A DNA stretch of 64,000 nucleotides from NCBI RefSeq assembly GCF_020510705.1, contig NZ_CP075184.1:4538501-4602500 (forward strand), in the 5' to 3' direction. Position numbers and translations under genes: made by a program. Positions 27,969 to 36,914 of the stretch are shown here, one piece after another. Origin of the DNA: Acidovorax radicis. Its GTDB lineage: Bacteria > Pseudomonadota > Gammaproteobacteria > Burkholderiales > Burkholderiaceae_C. How positions within the stretch are numbered: position 1 is the first letter of the stretch; each line of letters opens with the position of its first letter. The notes under the pieces are model-generated. The model was not told the DNA's origin. It was given only the letters and a program-made list of their open reading frames with translations, and searched no databases.

Positions 27969-28478
27969 ATGCGTTACGACTGGTTTCGACCCCGTAGATT
28001 TGCCAAGCGCTTTGTTGCTGGTCAGGTTTCAAACCGAGAGGTTGCGTACCTAATGCTGAGCAATTTGGTGTTTGGGTCAGTCATCTTTTACGGAGCATTC
28101 ACTTGGGCGAACCCGCCATGGACGCTGCTGAGCCTTTTTGAGTTCGTAAGCGTGCTCATTGTTACCTTCGTGGGATTCACAAGGGTTTATGACGCTGCGG
28201 GTGGTGACAAGAACGATTCGTTCGCGGCGCTCTTCAACTGCCTTTCTTTCGGAGTGTGGTTCTGGTCGACAGTCATCGTGTGGGTGGTTTATTGGGGCGT
28301 TGTCTGGGTCTTTCGATACGGCATCGTCTCGGCCTATCGCTTTGACAAGCTTGCACTCGCCCAAAATCTGGCTGCAATTGGAGGCAATTACGATTGGCTC
28401 TGGACCTTTCTTGCTGCCTTGCTCTGGCAAATCCTCTACTTTTCATGGCTCACACGTGTCATCCCTCGTGCACGCTAA
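27969..28478 (+). CDS. Hypothetical membrane protein
   Basis: 169 residues with about four membrane segments (LMLSNLVFGSVIFYGAFTWA; LLSLFEFVSVLIVTFVGFTR; FGVWFWSTVIVWVVYWGVVW; WLWTFLAALLWQILYFSWL), many Trp and Phe, and a basic N-terminus RYDWFRPRRFAKRF. No family recognised. The base composition is close to 50 percent GC by eye, clearly unlike the flanking genes, which suggests recent acquisition together with its two neighbours. Confidence 0.6.
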   Translation: MRYDWFRPRRFAKRFVAGQVSNREVAYLMLSNLVFGSVIFYGAFTWANPPWTLLSLFEFVSVLIVTFVGFTRVYDAAGGDKNDSFAALFNCLSFGVWFWSTVIVWVVYWGVVWVFRYGIVSAYRFDKLALAQNLAAIGGNYDWLWTFLAALLWQILYFSWLTRVIPRAR

Positions 28479-28648
28479 CGCCTCAGTTCGCTTCAGCAGA
28501 CATGCAATGGATTTGCCCTGTCTGTGTCCGTGTCCTTTGAGGGTCATTCTTGGCTGGCCACGACTGTCTGCAGCAGTCCCACAGAGCTCTGGCGCATAGG
28601 GCAGAATTCGGCCAAGAGCAGACCATCCTGTTTAGCCCAGTACCATCG

Positions 28649-29116
28649 ATGACACGGCCCCTTTCACCAGACCGCGAGCGCGAATTCCAAGAATTGCTGG
28701 CGTTCGTTTCCTTCTATACGACCAATGTCTCGGGCGTGACCCCAACCTCAACCTTCAGCATTGAAACCGTGTGTGCGGCCATGATCGAGCAGCATGGCAA
28801 GTCAAAGGCACTCGAGGGGCTTCGCCAAGCGGCGAACGACGTCATCGAGGAGTTGAGCGATAAACGGGCAGCCGGCGTCGCAGCCCTTGACGAGGCTCTT
28901 CGCGCTTCCGGATTGATAACTGCATCTGAGGTCCGGCGTCGATACGGTTCGTCTTACAAGCGCGTCACCAAAAGAGGGACCATTCGAAACGACACCGAGT
29001 ACTACCTCATCAACGGTATCGTCGTTGACCTTGGGAACGGCATTTCTGACGAGGAGCGTGCGACTCTCCAACGGCTCTTGGACAGATACGAGGCCGCAGC
29101 AAGGGGAAAATCGTAG
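28649..29116 (+). CDS. Hypothetical protein, possibly DNA-linked
   Basis: 155 residues: a helical N-terminal part (REREFQELLAFVSFYTTNVS; IETVCAAMIEQHGKSKALEG; LRQAANDVIEEL), then ASGLITASEVRRRYGSSYKR and a C-terminal YYLINGIVVDLGNGISDEER plus a short helix LLDRYEAA. The SEVRRRYG stretch could be a helix-turn-helix, but I cannot assign a family. It is the last intact gene of the low-GC island. The 170 bp before it hold nothing recognisable. Confidence 0.55.
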   Translation: MTRPLSPDREREFQELLAFVSFYTTNVSGVTPTSTFSIETVCAAMIEQHGKSKALEGLRQAANDVIEELSDKRAAGVAALDEALRASGLITASEVRRRYGSSYKRVTKRGTIRNDTEYYLINGIVVDLGNGISDEERATLQRLLDRYEAAARGKS

Positions 29117-29269
29117 TCTGTTCGCCGGGATGACGATGTCTGCTTTGGCATAGCTGCTACGACGGCTTAGGGCCCAAAGCGCCCTAGCACTGTGCTCGAT
29201 CAGCGACAGGCAGCCACCCACCTTGAACCTCGCCCACACATCGGCACTAGGTGGCAGTGAAAACCTCAA

Positions 29270-29324
29270 GCCAAATTGGGTTCTAGCGCTTATCCAATAA
29301 GCGCTAGTAGCTATCAAATTATCA
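29270..29324 (-). repeat. Palindromic element copy 3, intergenic
   Basis: CTAGCGCTTATCCAATAAGC GCTAG is a near-perfect inverted repeat (29283-29307) flanked by the usual CCAAATTGGG and AGCTATCAAATTAT sides. On the minus strand it has an open frame LIATSAYWISARTQF, matching the peptide read from the in-gene copies. Confidence 0.9.
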
Positions 29325-29344
29325 GTTTTCCCACCTCAGAACCC

Positions 29345-29397
29345 GTGTCGCGCTGGTACTTCGTACCACTGCCGCAACGGCACGGCTCATTGCGGCT
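29345..29397 (-). pseudogene. Fragment of a SEC-C motif tail
   Basis: The minus strand reads SRNEPCRCGSGTKYQRDT, a SEC-C zinc-binding tail (pattern [18 protein letters not shown]) in which the last Cys-His is lost; a stop follows a few codons later. It lies next to a palindromic element in the same order and orientation as the intact SEC-C gene end at 31198-31260, so it looks like a decayed partial duplicate of that gene end. Confidence 0.6.
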
Positions 29398-29402
29398 GAA
29401 CA

Positions 29403-29505
29403 TGCATCGAATGCTATGCACGGCGACGAAAATTCAGCCGCCAAGCGCTGGGCCTGCTGGGTGTGCTGCGGGGCTGGTCGCCTTCGCTAAAACGCCAGCG
29501 GCACC
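29403..29505 (+). pseudogene. Decayed, internally deleted copy of the NTF2-like gene
   Basis: 29407-29440 (reading MLCTATKIQP) matches 27029-27062 of the intact gene (MLCTATKKPG), and 29441-29501 matches 27261-27320 (intact LGLPGMLLGWSPSLK), both in the same order and strand. About 200 bp between them is missing in this copy and point changes are scattered through it. It marks the far border of the low-GC island. Confidence 0.7.
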
Positions 29506-29513
29506 CTCCCCGC

Positions 29514-31067
29514 TCAACCACCCGCCCCGCCCTTCGCCCCGGCTGGGGCCGCATCGCTCCCCATGCGGTCGATCAACACTGCGCTGGCAGCGTTGAGCCC
29601 CAGCACCTGCACCGCGCAGCCATGGTGACGCAGGCGCAGCACCACCTTGTCGAGCGCGGCCACGGCGGTGATGTCCCAGAAGTGGGCGTGCGTCACGTCG
29701 ATGGCCACCGTGCGGCCCTCGGCGCCCAGCACGTCAAACGCTTCGATGAACGCGTCGGCCGAGGCAAAAAACACCTGGCCGGACACGCGCCAGGTGCGCT
29801 GGCCCAAGGCCGTGGCACCAGCGCCATCTGCGTGATCGGCGCCATCCGCATCGTCGTGCACACGCACCTCCAGCATGCGCGAGACCTTGAACGCAAAAAA
29901 CACCCCGCTGAGCACCACGCCCACGGCCACGCCGGCGGCCAGGTTGTGGGTGGCGATGGTGACGGCCACGGTGGCCAGCATGGCGGCGCTGGACAGGCGC
30001 GGGTGGCGCACCAGGGCGCCGAGCGATTTCCAATCGAACGTCTCTGCCGACACCATGACCATGATGGCCACCAGCGCAATCACCGGCACCTGCGACACCC
30101 AGGGCTTGAGCGCCACCATGAGGATGAGCAGAAACACGCCAGCGAACAGTGTGGACAGGCGCCCGCGCCCGCCGTATTTCACGTTGCCCACGGCCTGGCC
30201 GATCATGCCGCAGCCCGCAATGCCGCCAAACAGGCTGGCCGCGATGTTGGCAAGGCCCAGGCCCGCGCATTCGCGGTTCTTGTCGCTGGGGGTATCGGTC
30301 AGCTCATCGACCACGGCGGCGGTCAGCACCGATTCGAGCAGGCCCACCATGGCAATCGCCAGTGCGGGCAGCAGGATGATGCGCAGCGTTTCGAGCGACA
30401 CAGGCACCTGCGGCAGCGCAAACACAGGCAACGCGTCGGGCAGTTTGCCCAGGTCACCCACCGTGGGCAGGTGCAGCCCCAGCGCCGATGCCAGCACCGT
30501 GAGCACCACCACACAGATCAGCGGTGACGGAATGGCGGTGAGCGCAGGCCATGCCAGCCGCTGGCCCAGCCACGGCAGGCCGTAGATGAGCGCCAGCCCC
30601 AACGCCAGCGCCCCCCAGGTGGCCGTGCTGGCGCCGTGCAGGTGCGGCAGTTGCGCGGCAAAGATCAGGATGGCCAGCGCATTGACGAAGCCCGTGCGCA
30701 CCGAGCTGGACACGAAGCGCATCAACACGCCCAGCTTCATCAGCCCAAACGCCACCTGCACCGCGCCTGCCAGCAGCCCCGCCGCCAGCAGGTAGCCCAG
30801 CCCGTGCGACTGCACCAGCGGCGCAGCCACCAGCGCCACCGAGCCTGCCGCCGCCGACACCATCGCAGGCCGCCCGCCGGTGAAGGCGATGACCAGGCTG
30901 ATGACAAACGAAGCGAAGAGCCCCACCGAAGGGTCCACGCCCGCCACGAAGGAGAACGCGATGACTTCGGGGATGAGCGCAAACGTGGCCACAGCCCCGG
31001 CCAGCAGCTCGCGCGGAATGCTGGGCGCCCATTCGGCGCGCAGACGGGTCAGGGTGGAAGGGTTCAT
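29514..31067 (-). CDS. SulP-family anion transporter
   Basis: 517 residues. About 10-12 membrane segments: LLAGAVATFALIPEVIAFSF, SVGLFASFVISLVIAFTGGR, then AMVGLLESVLTAAVVDELTD and ECAGLGLANIAASLFGGIAG (SulP signature region). The C-terminal 130 residues form a STAS domain (AIDVTHAHFWDITAVAALDK). SulP members carry sulfate, bicarbonate or dicarboxylates with Na+ or H+; the substrate cannot be told here. It starts 130 bp downstream of the yecA-like gene, from which it is separated by a terminator and a palindromic element. Confidence 0.88.
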   Translation of the reverse strand: MNPSTLTRLRAEWAPSIPRELLAGAVATFALIPEVIAFSFVAGVDPSVGLFASFVISLVIAFTGGRPAMVSAAAGSVALVAAPLVQSHGLGYLLAAGLLAGAVQVAFGLMKLGVLMRFVSSSVRTGFVNALAILIFAAQLPHLHGASTATWGALALGLALIYGLPWLGQRLAWPALTAIPSPLICVVVLTVLASALGLHLPTVGDLGKLPDALPVFALPQVPVSLETLRIILLPALAIAMVGLLESVLTAAVVDELTDTPSDKNRECAGLGLANIAASLFGGIAGCGMIGQAVGNVKYGGRGRLSTLFAGVFLLILMVALKPWVSQVPVIALVAIMVMVSAETFDWKSLGALVRHPRLSSAAMLATVAVTIATHNLAAGVAVGVVLSGVFFAFKVSRMLEVRVHDDADGADHADGAGATALGQRTWRVSGQVFFASADAFIEAFDVLGAEGRTVAIDVTHAHFWDITAVAALDKVVLRLRHHGCAVQVLGLNAASAVLIDRMGSDAAPAGAKGGAGG

Positions 31068-31080
31068 GCGGAGTGCCCTG

Positions 31081-31110
31081 CAAAAAGCAAAGCGCGCCCG
31101 AAGGCGCGCT
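31081..31110 (-). terminator. Rho-independent terminator of the YecA-like gene
   Basis: On the minus strand AGCGCGCC-TTCG-GGCGCGCT, a perfect 8-bp stem with a UUCG loop, is followed by TTTGCTTTTTG. It lies just before the SulP start codon. Confidence 0.85.
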
Positions 31111-31125
31111 GCGAGGAATTTCAGA

Positions 31126-31186
31126 TCAAAACAGGCTCTAGCGCTTATCCATCAAGCGCCAATAGCTATTCAATTAATAGCAAACT
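31126..31186 (-). repeat. Palindromic element copy 4, intergenic
   Basis: CTCTAGCGCTTATCCATCAA GCGCC with the AGCTATTCAATTAATAGC side, directly after the stop codon of the YecA-like gene and in the same orientation relative to that gene as the in-gene copies. All three minus-strand frames contain stops here. Confidence 0.88.
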
Positions 31187-31197
31187 ACCCAACAAAA

Positions 31198-32049
31198 TTA
31201 AGCGCCGTGGCACTTCTTGTACTTTTTGCCGCTGCCGCAGTGGCAGGGGTCATTGCGCCCCGGCTCGGGGGCCTTGCGCACCGTCTCCACGCGCGGGCCC
31301 ATGCTCTTCCACAGCTGGCGCAGGTCGTACACGGCCCAGATGGCTTCGCCAAAGGCCTCGACGCGCGCCTGGCTGGTGCTGGGTGGGCCGTTCTCGTCGT
31401 ACATGCAGACCTCGGGCTTGCCCGTGTCGTCTTCGGTCAGGGCGACGATGCTCTGCAGGGCATCATCCAGCCATTTGGCCGCCTCCTTGTCGCGCGGTGC
31501 GGCCCAGTCCTCGGGCCAGTTTTCTACCGCGAACATGAAGCCCAGGGCCCACACCTGGCCAAAGGACGGGATCTCCTGGTCGTCGCCCATCTCGGCGCGC
31601 TGCTCGTCGGTCAGGCTGGCCACGGCACCGCGCATGTCCATGGCCTCGGGCTGGTAGGTGCGGTCGTCGTCCAGCGTTTTGACGTCATCGTCGAGCTGGG
31701 TCACCACCTCGTTCCAGCGGCGCATCCACAGCTCGATGAAACGGGCCTGCTGGGCAGCGTCGGCAAAGGCGGGCAGCAAAGGCAACGCTTCGCCATCGGC
31801 CACATCAAGTTCTACGCCATCGCCCAGCAGCATGGGCAGGTATTCGGCAGGCGCGATGGGGCGGCGGCTGCAGATCAGCGCCGCCATATAGCCATCACAA
31901 AACTCCCACTGCGGAATCTCTTCGCCACGCGTGCGCAGGTCGTCCAGGATGTTGTCAATTTCTTCGAGATCGTCAGGGCCCAGGGCCGACACCACGGCGA
32001 TGGCATCGATCTCTTCGGCGCCGGGGATGGGAAGGGTGGAATCAGTCAT
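31198..32049 (-). CDS. YecA/UPF0149 family protein with SEC-C motif
   Basis: 283 residues. The N-terminal helical UPF0149 domain ([41 protein letters not shown]) is followed by a C-terminal SEC-C zinc motif [20 protein letters not shown] with Cys-x-Cys and Cys-His ligands, like that of SecA. E. coli YecA binds ribosomes through this tail. Acidic overall. It has its own terminator at 31081-31110. A fragment resembling its tail occurs at 29345-29397. Confidence 0.9.
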   Translation of the reverse strand: MTDSTLPIPGAEEIDAIAVVSALGPDDLEEIDNILDDLRTRGEEIPQWEFCDGYMAALICSRRPIAPAEYLPMLLGDGVELDVADGEALPLLPAFADAAQQARFIELWMRRWNEVVTQLDDDVKTLDDDRTYQPEAMDMRGAVASLTDEQRAEMGDDQEIPSFGQVWALGFMFAVENWPEDWAAPRDKEAAKWLDDALQSIVALTEDDTGKPEVCMYDENGPPSTSQARVEAFGEAIWAVYDLRQLWKSMGPRVETVRKAPEPGRNDPCHCGSGKKYKKCHGA

Positions 32050-32296
32050 GGGGCTCCTGTCGTCAAGGGAGAATAAAGGGGTGCGGGCAGCAAACGTTAC
32101 CTTTTATGATGCGCAGGGTGCCAAGCTTGGGCGTGGCCCGCGATGTGCAGGCAGGGTCACTCCGGGCAGGCACCGCGATGGCGCCGCTTGCGCAGCGCGA
32201 ACACCACTTTTTTGCAGTGGGCAACCATCCGGAAAGGCCGCCAGTGTAGCCCCGCTGCCCAGCCGCCGCCAAAAAAACAGCCTCCACAGGACGCCC

Positions 32297-34039
32297 ATGA
32301 TCCACCGCCTGAACTCCTTGTACCCCGTGCGCTACACCACCTTTGCGCTGTGTGTTTTCGGGCTGCTGTTGTCGCTGTTTGCGCTGGTGGCCTTCGGCGT
32401 GGGGTTGTCGGGCGTCTTGGTGCTGGGGCCGCTGGTGGCCCTGGGGGTGTATGACCTGCAGCAGTCGCGCCATGCCATTTTGCGCAACTACCCGGTCATC
32501 GGGCATATCCGCTTCATGCTCGAATATGTGCGGCCCGAGGTGCGCCAGTATTTCATCGAGAGCGACAGCGAGGCCGCGCCGTTCTCGCGCGCACAGCGCT
32601 CGCTGGTGTACCAGCGCGCCAAAGGCGACCCGGACAACCGCCCGTTTGGCACGCACCTGGACGTGGGCGCGCGCGGCTATGAGTGGGTGAACCATTCGAT
32701 GGCGCCCACCCAATTGCCATCGCACGACTTTCGGGTCTGGATCGGCGGTTGCCCCGATGTGCCCTCAACCTCGGTCGCGCCCTGCACCCAGCCCTATCAG
32801 GCCAGCGTGTTCAACATCTCGGCGATGAGTTTTGGCTCGCTGTCAGCCAACGCGATCCTGGCGCTCAACCAAGGGGCCAAGGCCGGCGGTTTTGCCCATG
32901 ACACCGGTGAAGGCTCGATCTCGCAGCACCACCGCGTGCACGGCGGTGACCTGATCTGGGAGATTGGCTCGGGCTACTTTGGTTGCCGCCATACCGACGG
33001 CACGTTCAGCGAGGAGCGTTTTACCGCCAACGCCACCGACCCGCAGGTCAAGATGATCGAGCTCAAGCTCAGCCAGGGCGCCAAACCCGGTCACGGCGGC
33101 ATCCTGCCCGGCGCAAAGGTCACGGCCGAGATCGCTGCCGCGCGCGGCGTGGCCGAGGGCGAGGCCTGCATCTCGCCAGCGCAGCACAGCGCCTTTCGCA
33201 CACCGGTCGAGATGATGCAATTCATTGCCCGGCTGCGCACCCTGTCCGGCGGCAAGCCCACGGGCTTCAAGTTTTGCCTGGGCCACCCCTGGGAGTGGTT
33301 TGCCATCGTCAAGGCCATGCTGGTCACGGGCATCACGCCGGACTTCATCGTGGTCGATGGCGCGGAGGGCGGCACGGGGGCGGCGCCGGTCGAGTTCACC
33401 GATCACGTGGGCGCGCCGCTGCAAGAGGGCCTGCTGCTGGTGCACAACACGCTGGTGGGCGTGAACCTGCGCCACCGTGTGCGCATTGGCTGCGCAGGCA
33501 AGGTGATCACCGCGTTTGACATCGCGCGCATGATGGCGCTGGGCGCCGACTGGTGCAACGCGGGGCGCGGCTTCATGATGGCGCTGGGCTGCATCCAGGC
33601 GCAAACCTGCCACACCGGGCATTGCCCCACGGGCGTGACCACGCAAGACCCCGTGCGCCAGCAGGCCCTGGTGGTGCCCGACAAAGCCACGCGTGTGGCG
33701 CAGTTTCACCGCAGCACGCTGCATGCGCTGCAGGAGCTGGTGCAGGCGGCAGGCCTGCGCCATCCCAAAGACATCACCGCCCACCACATCGTGCGCCGCA
33801 TCAGCGACACCGAGGTGCGCCTGCTCTCCAACCTCATCACCCGCATGCAACCTGGCGCGCTGCTGGGCCCGCTGGACGCGCAACACAACGTGTTCCGCCT
33901 GTACTGGCCCCTGGCCAGCGCCCACAGCTTTCAGGCCACCGAGCCAGCGCTGGAGCCTTCGGTGCCGCATCATGTGGAGATGGTGCAGGCGGCCGCAGCA
34001 GGCACTGCGGCAGTGGTGAGCGCAGAAGCGGCAGCATGA
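32297..34039 (+). CDS. FMN-binding glutamate synthase-like protein
   Basis: 580 residues. Two N-terminal membrane segments (YTTFALCVFGLLLSLFALVA and the next) precede a GltS central FMN barrel: FNISAMSFGSLSANAILALN, HDTGEGSISQHHRVHGGDLI, KLSQGAKPGHGGILPGAKVT, FIVVDGAEGGTGAAPVEF and CNAGRGFMMALGCIQAQTCH with a Cys cluster (CIQAQTCHTGHCPTG) for an iron-sulfur centre. It lacks the amidotransferase domain, so it is not a full glutamate synthase; stand-alone members have no settled role. The next gene overlaps its stop (ATGA). Confidence 0.9.
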   Translation: MIHRLNSLYPVRYTTFALCVFGLLLSLFALVAFGVGLSGVLVLGPLVALGVYDLQQSRHAILRNYPVIGHIRFMLEYVRPEVRQYFIESDSEAAPFSRAQRSLVYQRAKGDPDNRPFGTHLDVGARGYEWVNHSMAPTQLPSHDFRVWIGGCPDVPSTSVAPCTQPYQASVFNISAMSFGSLSANAILALNQGAKAGGFAHDTGEGSISQHHRVHGGDLIWEIGSGYFGCRHTDGTFSEERFTANATDPQVKMIELKLSQGAKPGHGGILPGAKVTAEIAAARGVAEGEACISPAQHSAFRTPVEMMQFIARLRTLSGGKPTGFKFCLGHPWEWFAIVKAMLVTGITPDFIVVDGAEGGTGAAPVEFTDHVGAPLQEGLLLVHNTLVGVNLRHRVRIGCAGKVITAFDIARMMALGADWCNAGRGFMMALGCIQAQTCHTGHCPTGVTTQDPVRQQALVVPDKATRVAQFHRSTLHALQELVQAAGLRHPKDITAHHIVRRISDTEVRLLSNLITRMQPGALLGPLDAQHNVFRLYWPLASAHSFQATEPALEPSVPHHVEMVQAAAAGTAAVVSAEAAA

Positions 34040-34869
34040 TGACGATGGACACCCTGGCAAGCCCCACCCCACAGGCCCCCCTCGACTACAGCGCGTTTTT
34101 GCGGCAACAACTGGCCACGCAGCCGCGCAGCGTGATGGGCCACTTGGTGGGCCATGAACAGATCTGGGTGAAGCGTGCAGGCCCCCCGCACGGCATGGGC
34201 CGCTACCGGGCCATGGCGGTGCTGGCCGCCATGCTGCGGCTGGACATGCTGCGCCCCGTGCCCAACCCGGGCGGCCCCGCCGCCATCGCCACCGAAGTGC
34301 GTCGCCTGCACGAACTGGCCGCACGCGGCGTGCGTGTGCCGGTGGTGCTGGCCGTCCAGGAGAATGGTTTCGCCATGCGCCACCTGGGCCGTGTGGGCGA
34401 GGAGGCCCATTCACTGGGCAACGCGATGGAGCGGGCCCTGCGCGCGGACGACCACGCCGCCGTGCTCTCGCTGTGGCTGCAGGGGCTGGACGCGTTGACC
34501 CACGTGCACCGACTGGGCACCTGCCTGAGCCAGGCCTTCGCACGCAACATGGTGCGCGACCCCAGCGGCGCAGTCGTCTGCATCGACTTTGAAGACGATC
34601 CGGCTGCGGTGCTGCCGCTGCCGCTGTGCCATGTGCGCGACGCGCTGTGTTATGCCCACTCCACCGCCCTTTACCTGCGCCAAAGCGGCATGCTGCCCGA
34701 GGCGCGCGAGCGCTGGGCCGCGTGGGTGACGCAGGGCAACGCAGAGATGCAGGCCCTGCTGGCCACCAGCATCCGCCGCCTGGGGTGGATTCGCTGCCTG
34801 CCCACAGGCCGCACACTGGGCCGCGACCTGCAGCGCTTGCGAGCGGCGTACGATCTGCTGGGCAGGTAA
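34036..34869 (+). CDS. Kinase-fold protein of unknown substrate
   Basis: 277 residues, start overlapping the previous stop. A protein-kinase-like core can be seen: an N-lobe lysine region (EQIWVKRAGP), EVRRLHELAARGVRVPVVL, the catalytic-loop equivalent HVHRLGTCLSQAFARNM around residues 156-174 and a metal motif VCIDFEDDP around 182-189 in place of DFG. This pattern is like small-molecule or lipid-sugar kinases (InaA/APH type) rather than Ser/Thr kinases. Coupling to the FMN protein suggests a shared task, which I cannot name. Confidence 0.6.
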   Translation: MMTMDTLASPTPQAPLDYSAFLRQQLATQPRSVMGHLVGHEQIWVKRAGPPHGMGRYRAMAVLAAMLRLDMLRPVPNPGGPAAIATEVRRLHELAARGVRVPVVLAVQENGFAMRHLGRVGEEAHSLGNAMERALRADDHAAVLSLWLQGLDALTHVHRLGTCLSQAFARNMVRDPSGAVVCIDFEDDPAAVLPLPLCHVRDALCYAHSTALYLRQSGMLPEARERWAAWVTQGNAEMQALLATSIRRLGWIRCLPTGRTLGRDLQRLRAAYDLLGR

Positions 34870-34875
34870 GCGCCT

Positions 34876-34903
34876 GTTCTGAAAACACAGTTCTGAAAGC
34901 ACA
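34876..34903. repeat. Two 14-bp direct repeats
   Basis: GTTCTGAAAACACA is followed at once by GTTCTGAAAGCACA (one mismatch), 6 bp after the kinase-fold gene. Too short to assign a role. Confidence 0.6.
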
Positions 34904-35019
34904 AGGTTTCGACGACAGACGCAACCGTCCTTAGCGGGCTGTGGTCATCCGCTGACAGCGCCCCCTGTGCAGTCCGTCTATGGTTCAGGCCGCGCTTTCA
35001 TCTGCCCCTCTTCTTATCC

Positions 35020-36882
35020 ATGCCCCCTCCTACCGCCACTGCCCCCACCAGCCCCGCTTCTGCACCGTTACCCCCCGGGGAGAGCAAGCCCCGGCGCCAG
35101 CGCCCACCCACGCTTTCGCGGGCGGCCTGGAAGCAGTTCATGGGCGTGGCCCGCCCCTACTGGGCGGGGGACAAGAAGCGCATGGCATGGGGCCTGCTCG
35201 CCCTGCTGATCGGGCTGATGGTGTGCGAGACACAACTGGCTGTCATGCTGATCGACAAGACGGGGGAGATGACGTCGGCACTGGCTGCCAAACAGGCCGA
35301 CCGCTTCTGGGCCGCGGTTCGCACCAGCCTCTTGGTACTGGCGTTCGCGGTGCCGGTATACGCCTTCTATTACTACATGCGCGATGCGTTCTCCAACCAC
35401 TGGAGGCGCTGGCTCACCCACCGCTTTCTCGACGGGTACCTGAGCGAGCGCAAATACTACGAAATTGGCGCCAGCAGCGGCATCGACAACCCCGACCAGC
35501 GCATCAGCGAAGACATCAACACCTTCACAGGCCGGTCCACGCACTTCTTGCTGATCTTCATCGGCTCGCTGATGCAACTGGTGGCATTCAGTGCGGTGTT
35601 GTGGTCCATCTCCAAAACCCTGGTGGCGTTTTTGGCCGTGTATGCCCTGCTGGGGACCTTCGGTGCGCTGTACTTGTTTGGCGCGCCGCTGATCCGGCTG
35701 AACTTCTGGCAAATCCGCCGCGAGGCGGATTTTCGATTCGGGCTGATGCGGTTGCGCGAAAACGCCGAATCCATCGCGTTCTATCGTGGCGAGCCCCAGG
35801 AGCGCGCCCAGATCGACCGCCGCTTCGAGGCCGCTTTCACCAACTACGCCCGGCTGATCAAGAAGCAGCTCTCCCTGAACCTGTATCAGCGCTCTTTCAG
35901 CCAGCTCACCTTGATCCTGCCCAGCATCATCCTGGCCAACGCGGTGCTGTCGGGCGACTTGGAGGTGGGGCGGGCCATCCAGGCGGCAGGCGCCTTCGCC
36001 GCCGTACTGGGCGCGATATCGCTGATCGTGGACAACTTCGAGAGCCTGAGCCGATTCGTGGCGGGCATCGACCGGCTCCACGCCCTGTCGCAGGTGGTGC
36101 TCAAAACCCCTGCCGCGCCCACCCCCTGGGCAGAACCCGGCACGGCGGTCTTAGCGGCGGACGCAACGGCGCCGCCCGCAGCGCCCGGTGAACCCGCCGA
36201 ACCCCCACCGCAAATCGTCACCCGTATCGGCGAGGTACTGGCCATCGAAGAGCTGTCGCTCTACACACCACAATTTGGCCGCCTGCTGGTGCGCGGCCTG
36301 TCGCTGCAGCTGCAGCCCGGCGATGCGCTGCTGATCACCGGGCCGAGCGGCTGCGGAAAAAGCTCGCTCCTGCGTGCCATTGCCGGCTTATGGCGCACAG
36401 GCACCGGTACCGTACAGCATCCACCGCTGGAAGACGTGTTCTTCCTGCCCCAGCGCCCCTATATGCAGGTTGACACACTGCGCAGCCAGATCATCTACCC
36501 CAGCAGGCAGACCCTGCTGAGCGACGAACGCCTGCTGGCGCTGCTGCAGGAGGTGCACCTGGAATCACTGGCCGAACGTGTGGGCGGGCTCGACGCGTCG
36601 CACGATTGGGAAAAGCAACTGTCCATCGGAGAGCAGCAGCGCCTGGCCTTTGCCCGCGTGCTGGCACGCGAGCCCCGCATCGTGATCCTTGACGAGGCCA
36701 CCAGCGCGCTGGACAGCGCCAATGAAGCCGCGCTCTACGAGCGCCTGCGCGCCAGCCATACCACCCTGATCAGCATCGCCCACCGCCCGGCTGTGCTCAA
36801 GCACCACACGCATGTGCTGGAACTCAAGGGCGAAGGCGCGTGGGAGCTGCACGCCGCCGCAGACTTCACGTTCGACCGCTGA
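35020..36882 (+). CDS. ABC transporter, fused permease and ATPase (SbmA/BacA/YddA type)
   Basis: 620 residues. A Pro-rich cytoplasmic start, then about six membrane segments of the SbmA/BacA-like half (RFWAAVRTSLLVLAFAVPVY, WRRWLTHRFLDGYL, DNPDQRISEDINTF, ADFRFGLMRLRENAESIAFY) and a Pro/Ala-rich linker around residue 365-400. The ATPase has Walker A GPSGCGKSS from residue 441, signature LSIGEQQRLAFAR and Walker B RIVILDEATSALD. Homologues act in uptake of peptides, cobalamin or very-long-chain lipids; the substrate is unknown here. Confidence 0.9.
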   Translation: MPPPTATAPTSPASAPLPPGESKPRRQRPPTLSRAAWKQFMGVARPYWAGDKKRMAWGLLALLIGLMVCETQLAVMLIDKTGEMTSALAAKQADRFWAAVRTSLLVLAFAVPVYAFYYYMRDAFSNHWRRWLTHRFLDGYLSERKYYEIGASSGIDNPDQRISEDINTFTGRSTHFLLIFIGSLMQLVAFSAVLWSISKTLVAFLAVYALLGTFGALYLFGAPLIRLNFWQIRREADFRFGLMRLRENAESIAFYRGEPQERAQIDRRFEAAFTNYARLIKKQLSLNLYQRSFSQLTLILPSIILANAVLSGDLEVGRAIQAAGAFAAVLGAISLIVDNFESLSRFVAGIDRLHALSQVVLKTPAAPTPWAEPGTAVLAADATAPPAAPGEPAEPPPQIVTRIGEVLAIEELSLYTPQFGRLLVRGLSLQLQPGDALLITGPSGCGKSSLLRAIAGLWRTGTGTVQHPPLEDVFFLPQRPYMQVDTLRSQIIYPSRQTLLSDERLLALLQEVHLESLAERVGGLDASHDWEKQLSIGEQQRLAFARVLAREPRIVILDEATSALDSANEAALYERLRASHTTLISIAHRPAVLKHHTHVLELKGEGAWELHAAADFTFDR

Positions 36883-36914
36883 GAACGTGTTCACGATCTG
36901 AGCGCGGCAGGCGC

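Larger units (their letters stand above)
29117..29513. other. Scar region with gene fragments
   Basis: This 397-bp gap between the last island gene and the SulP gene has no intact gene. It contains palindromic element copy 3, a fragment of a SEC-C tail on the minus strand and a fragment of the NTF2-like gene on the plus strand, in that order. 29117-29265 shows nothing recognisable. Confidence 0.6.

Noticed and set aside
27370..29513. Insertion sequence or prophage remnant
   Set aside because: No transposase, integrase or phage structural gene is visible; only composition shift and duplicated gene fragments mark the island.
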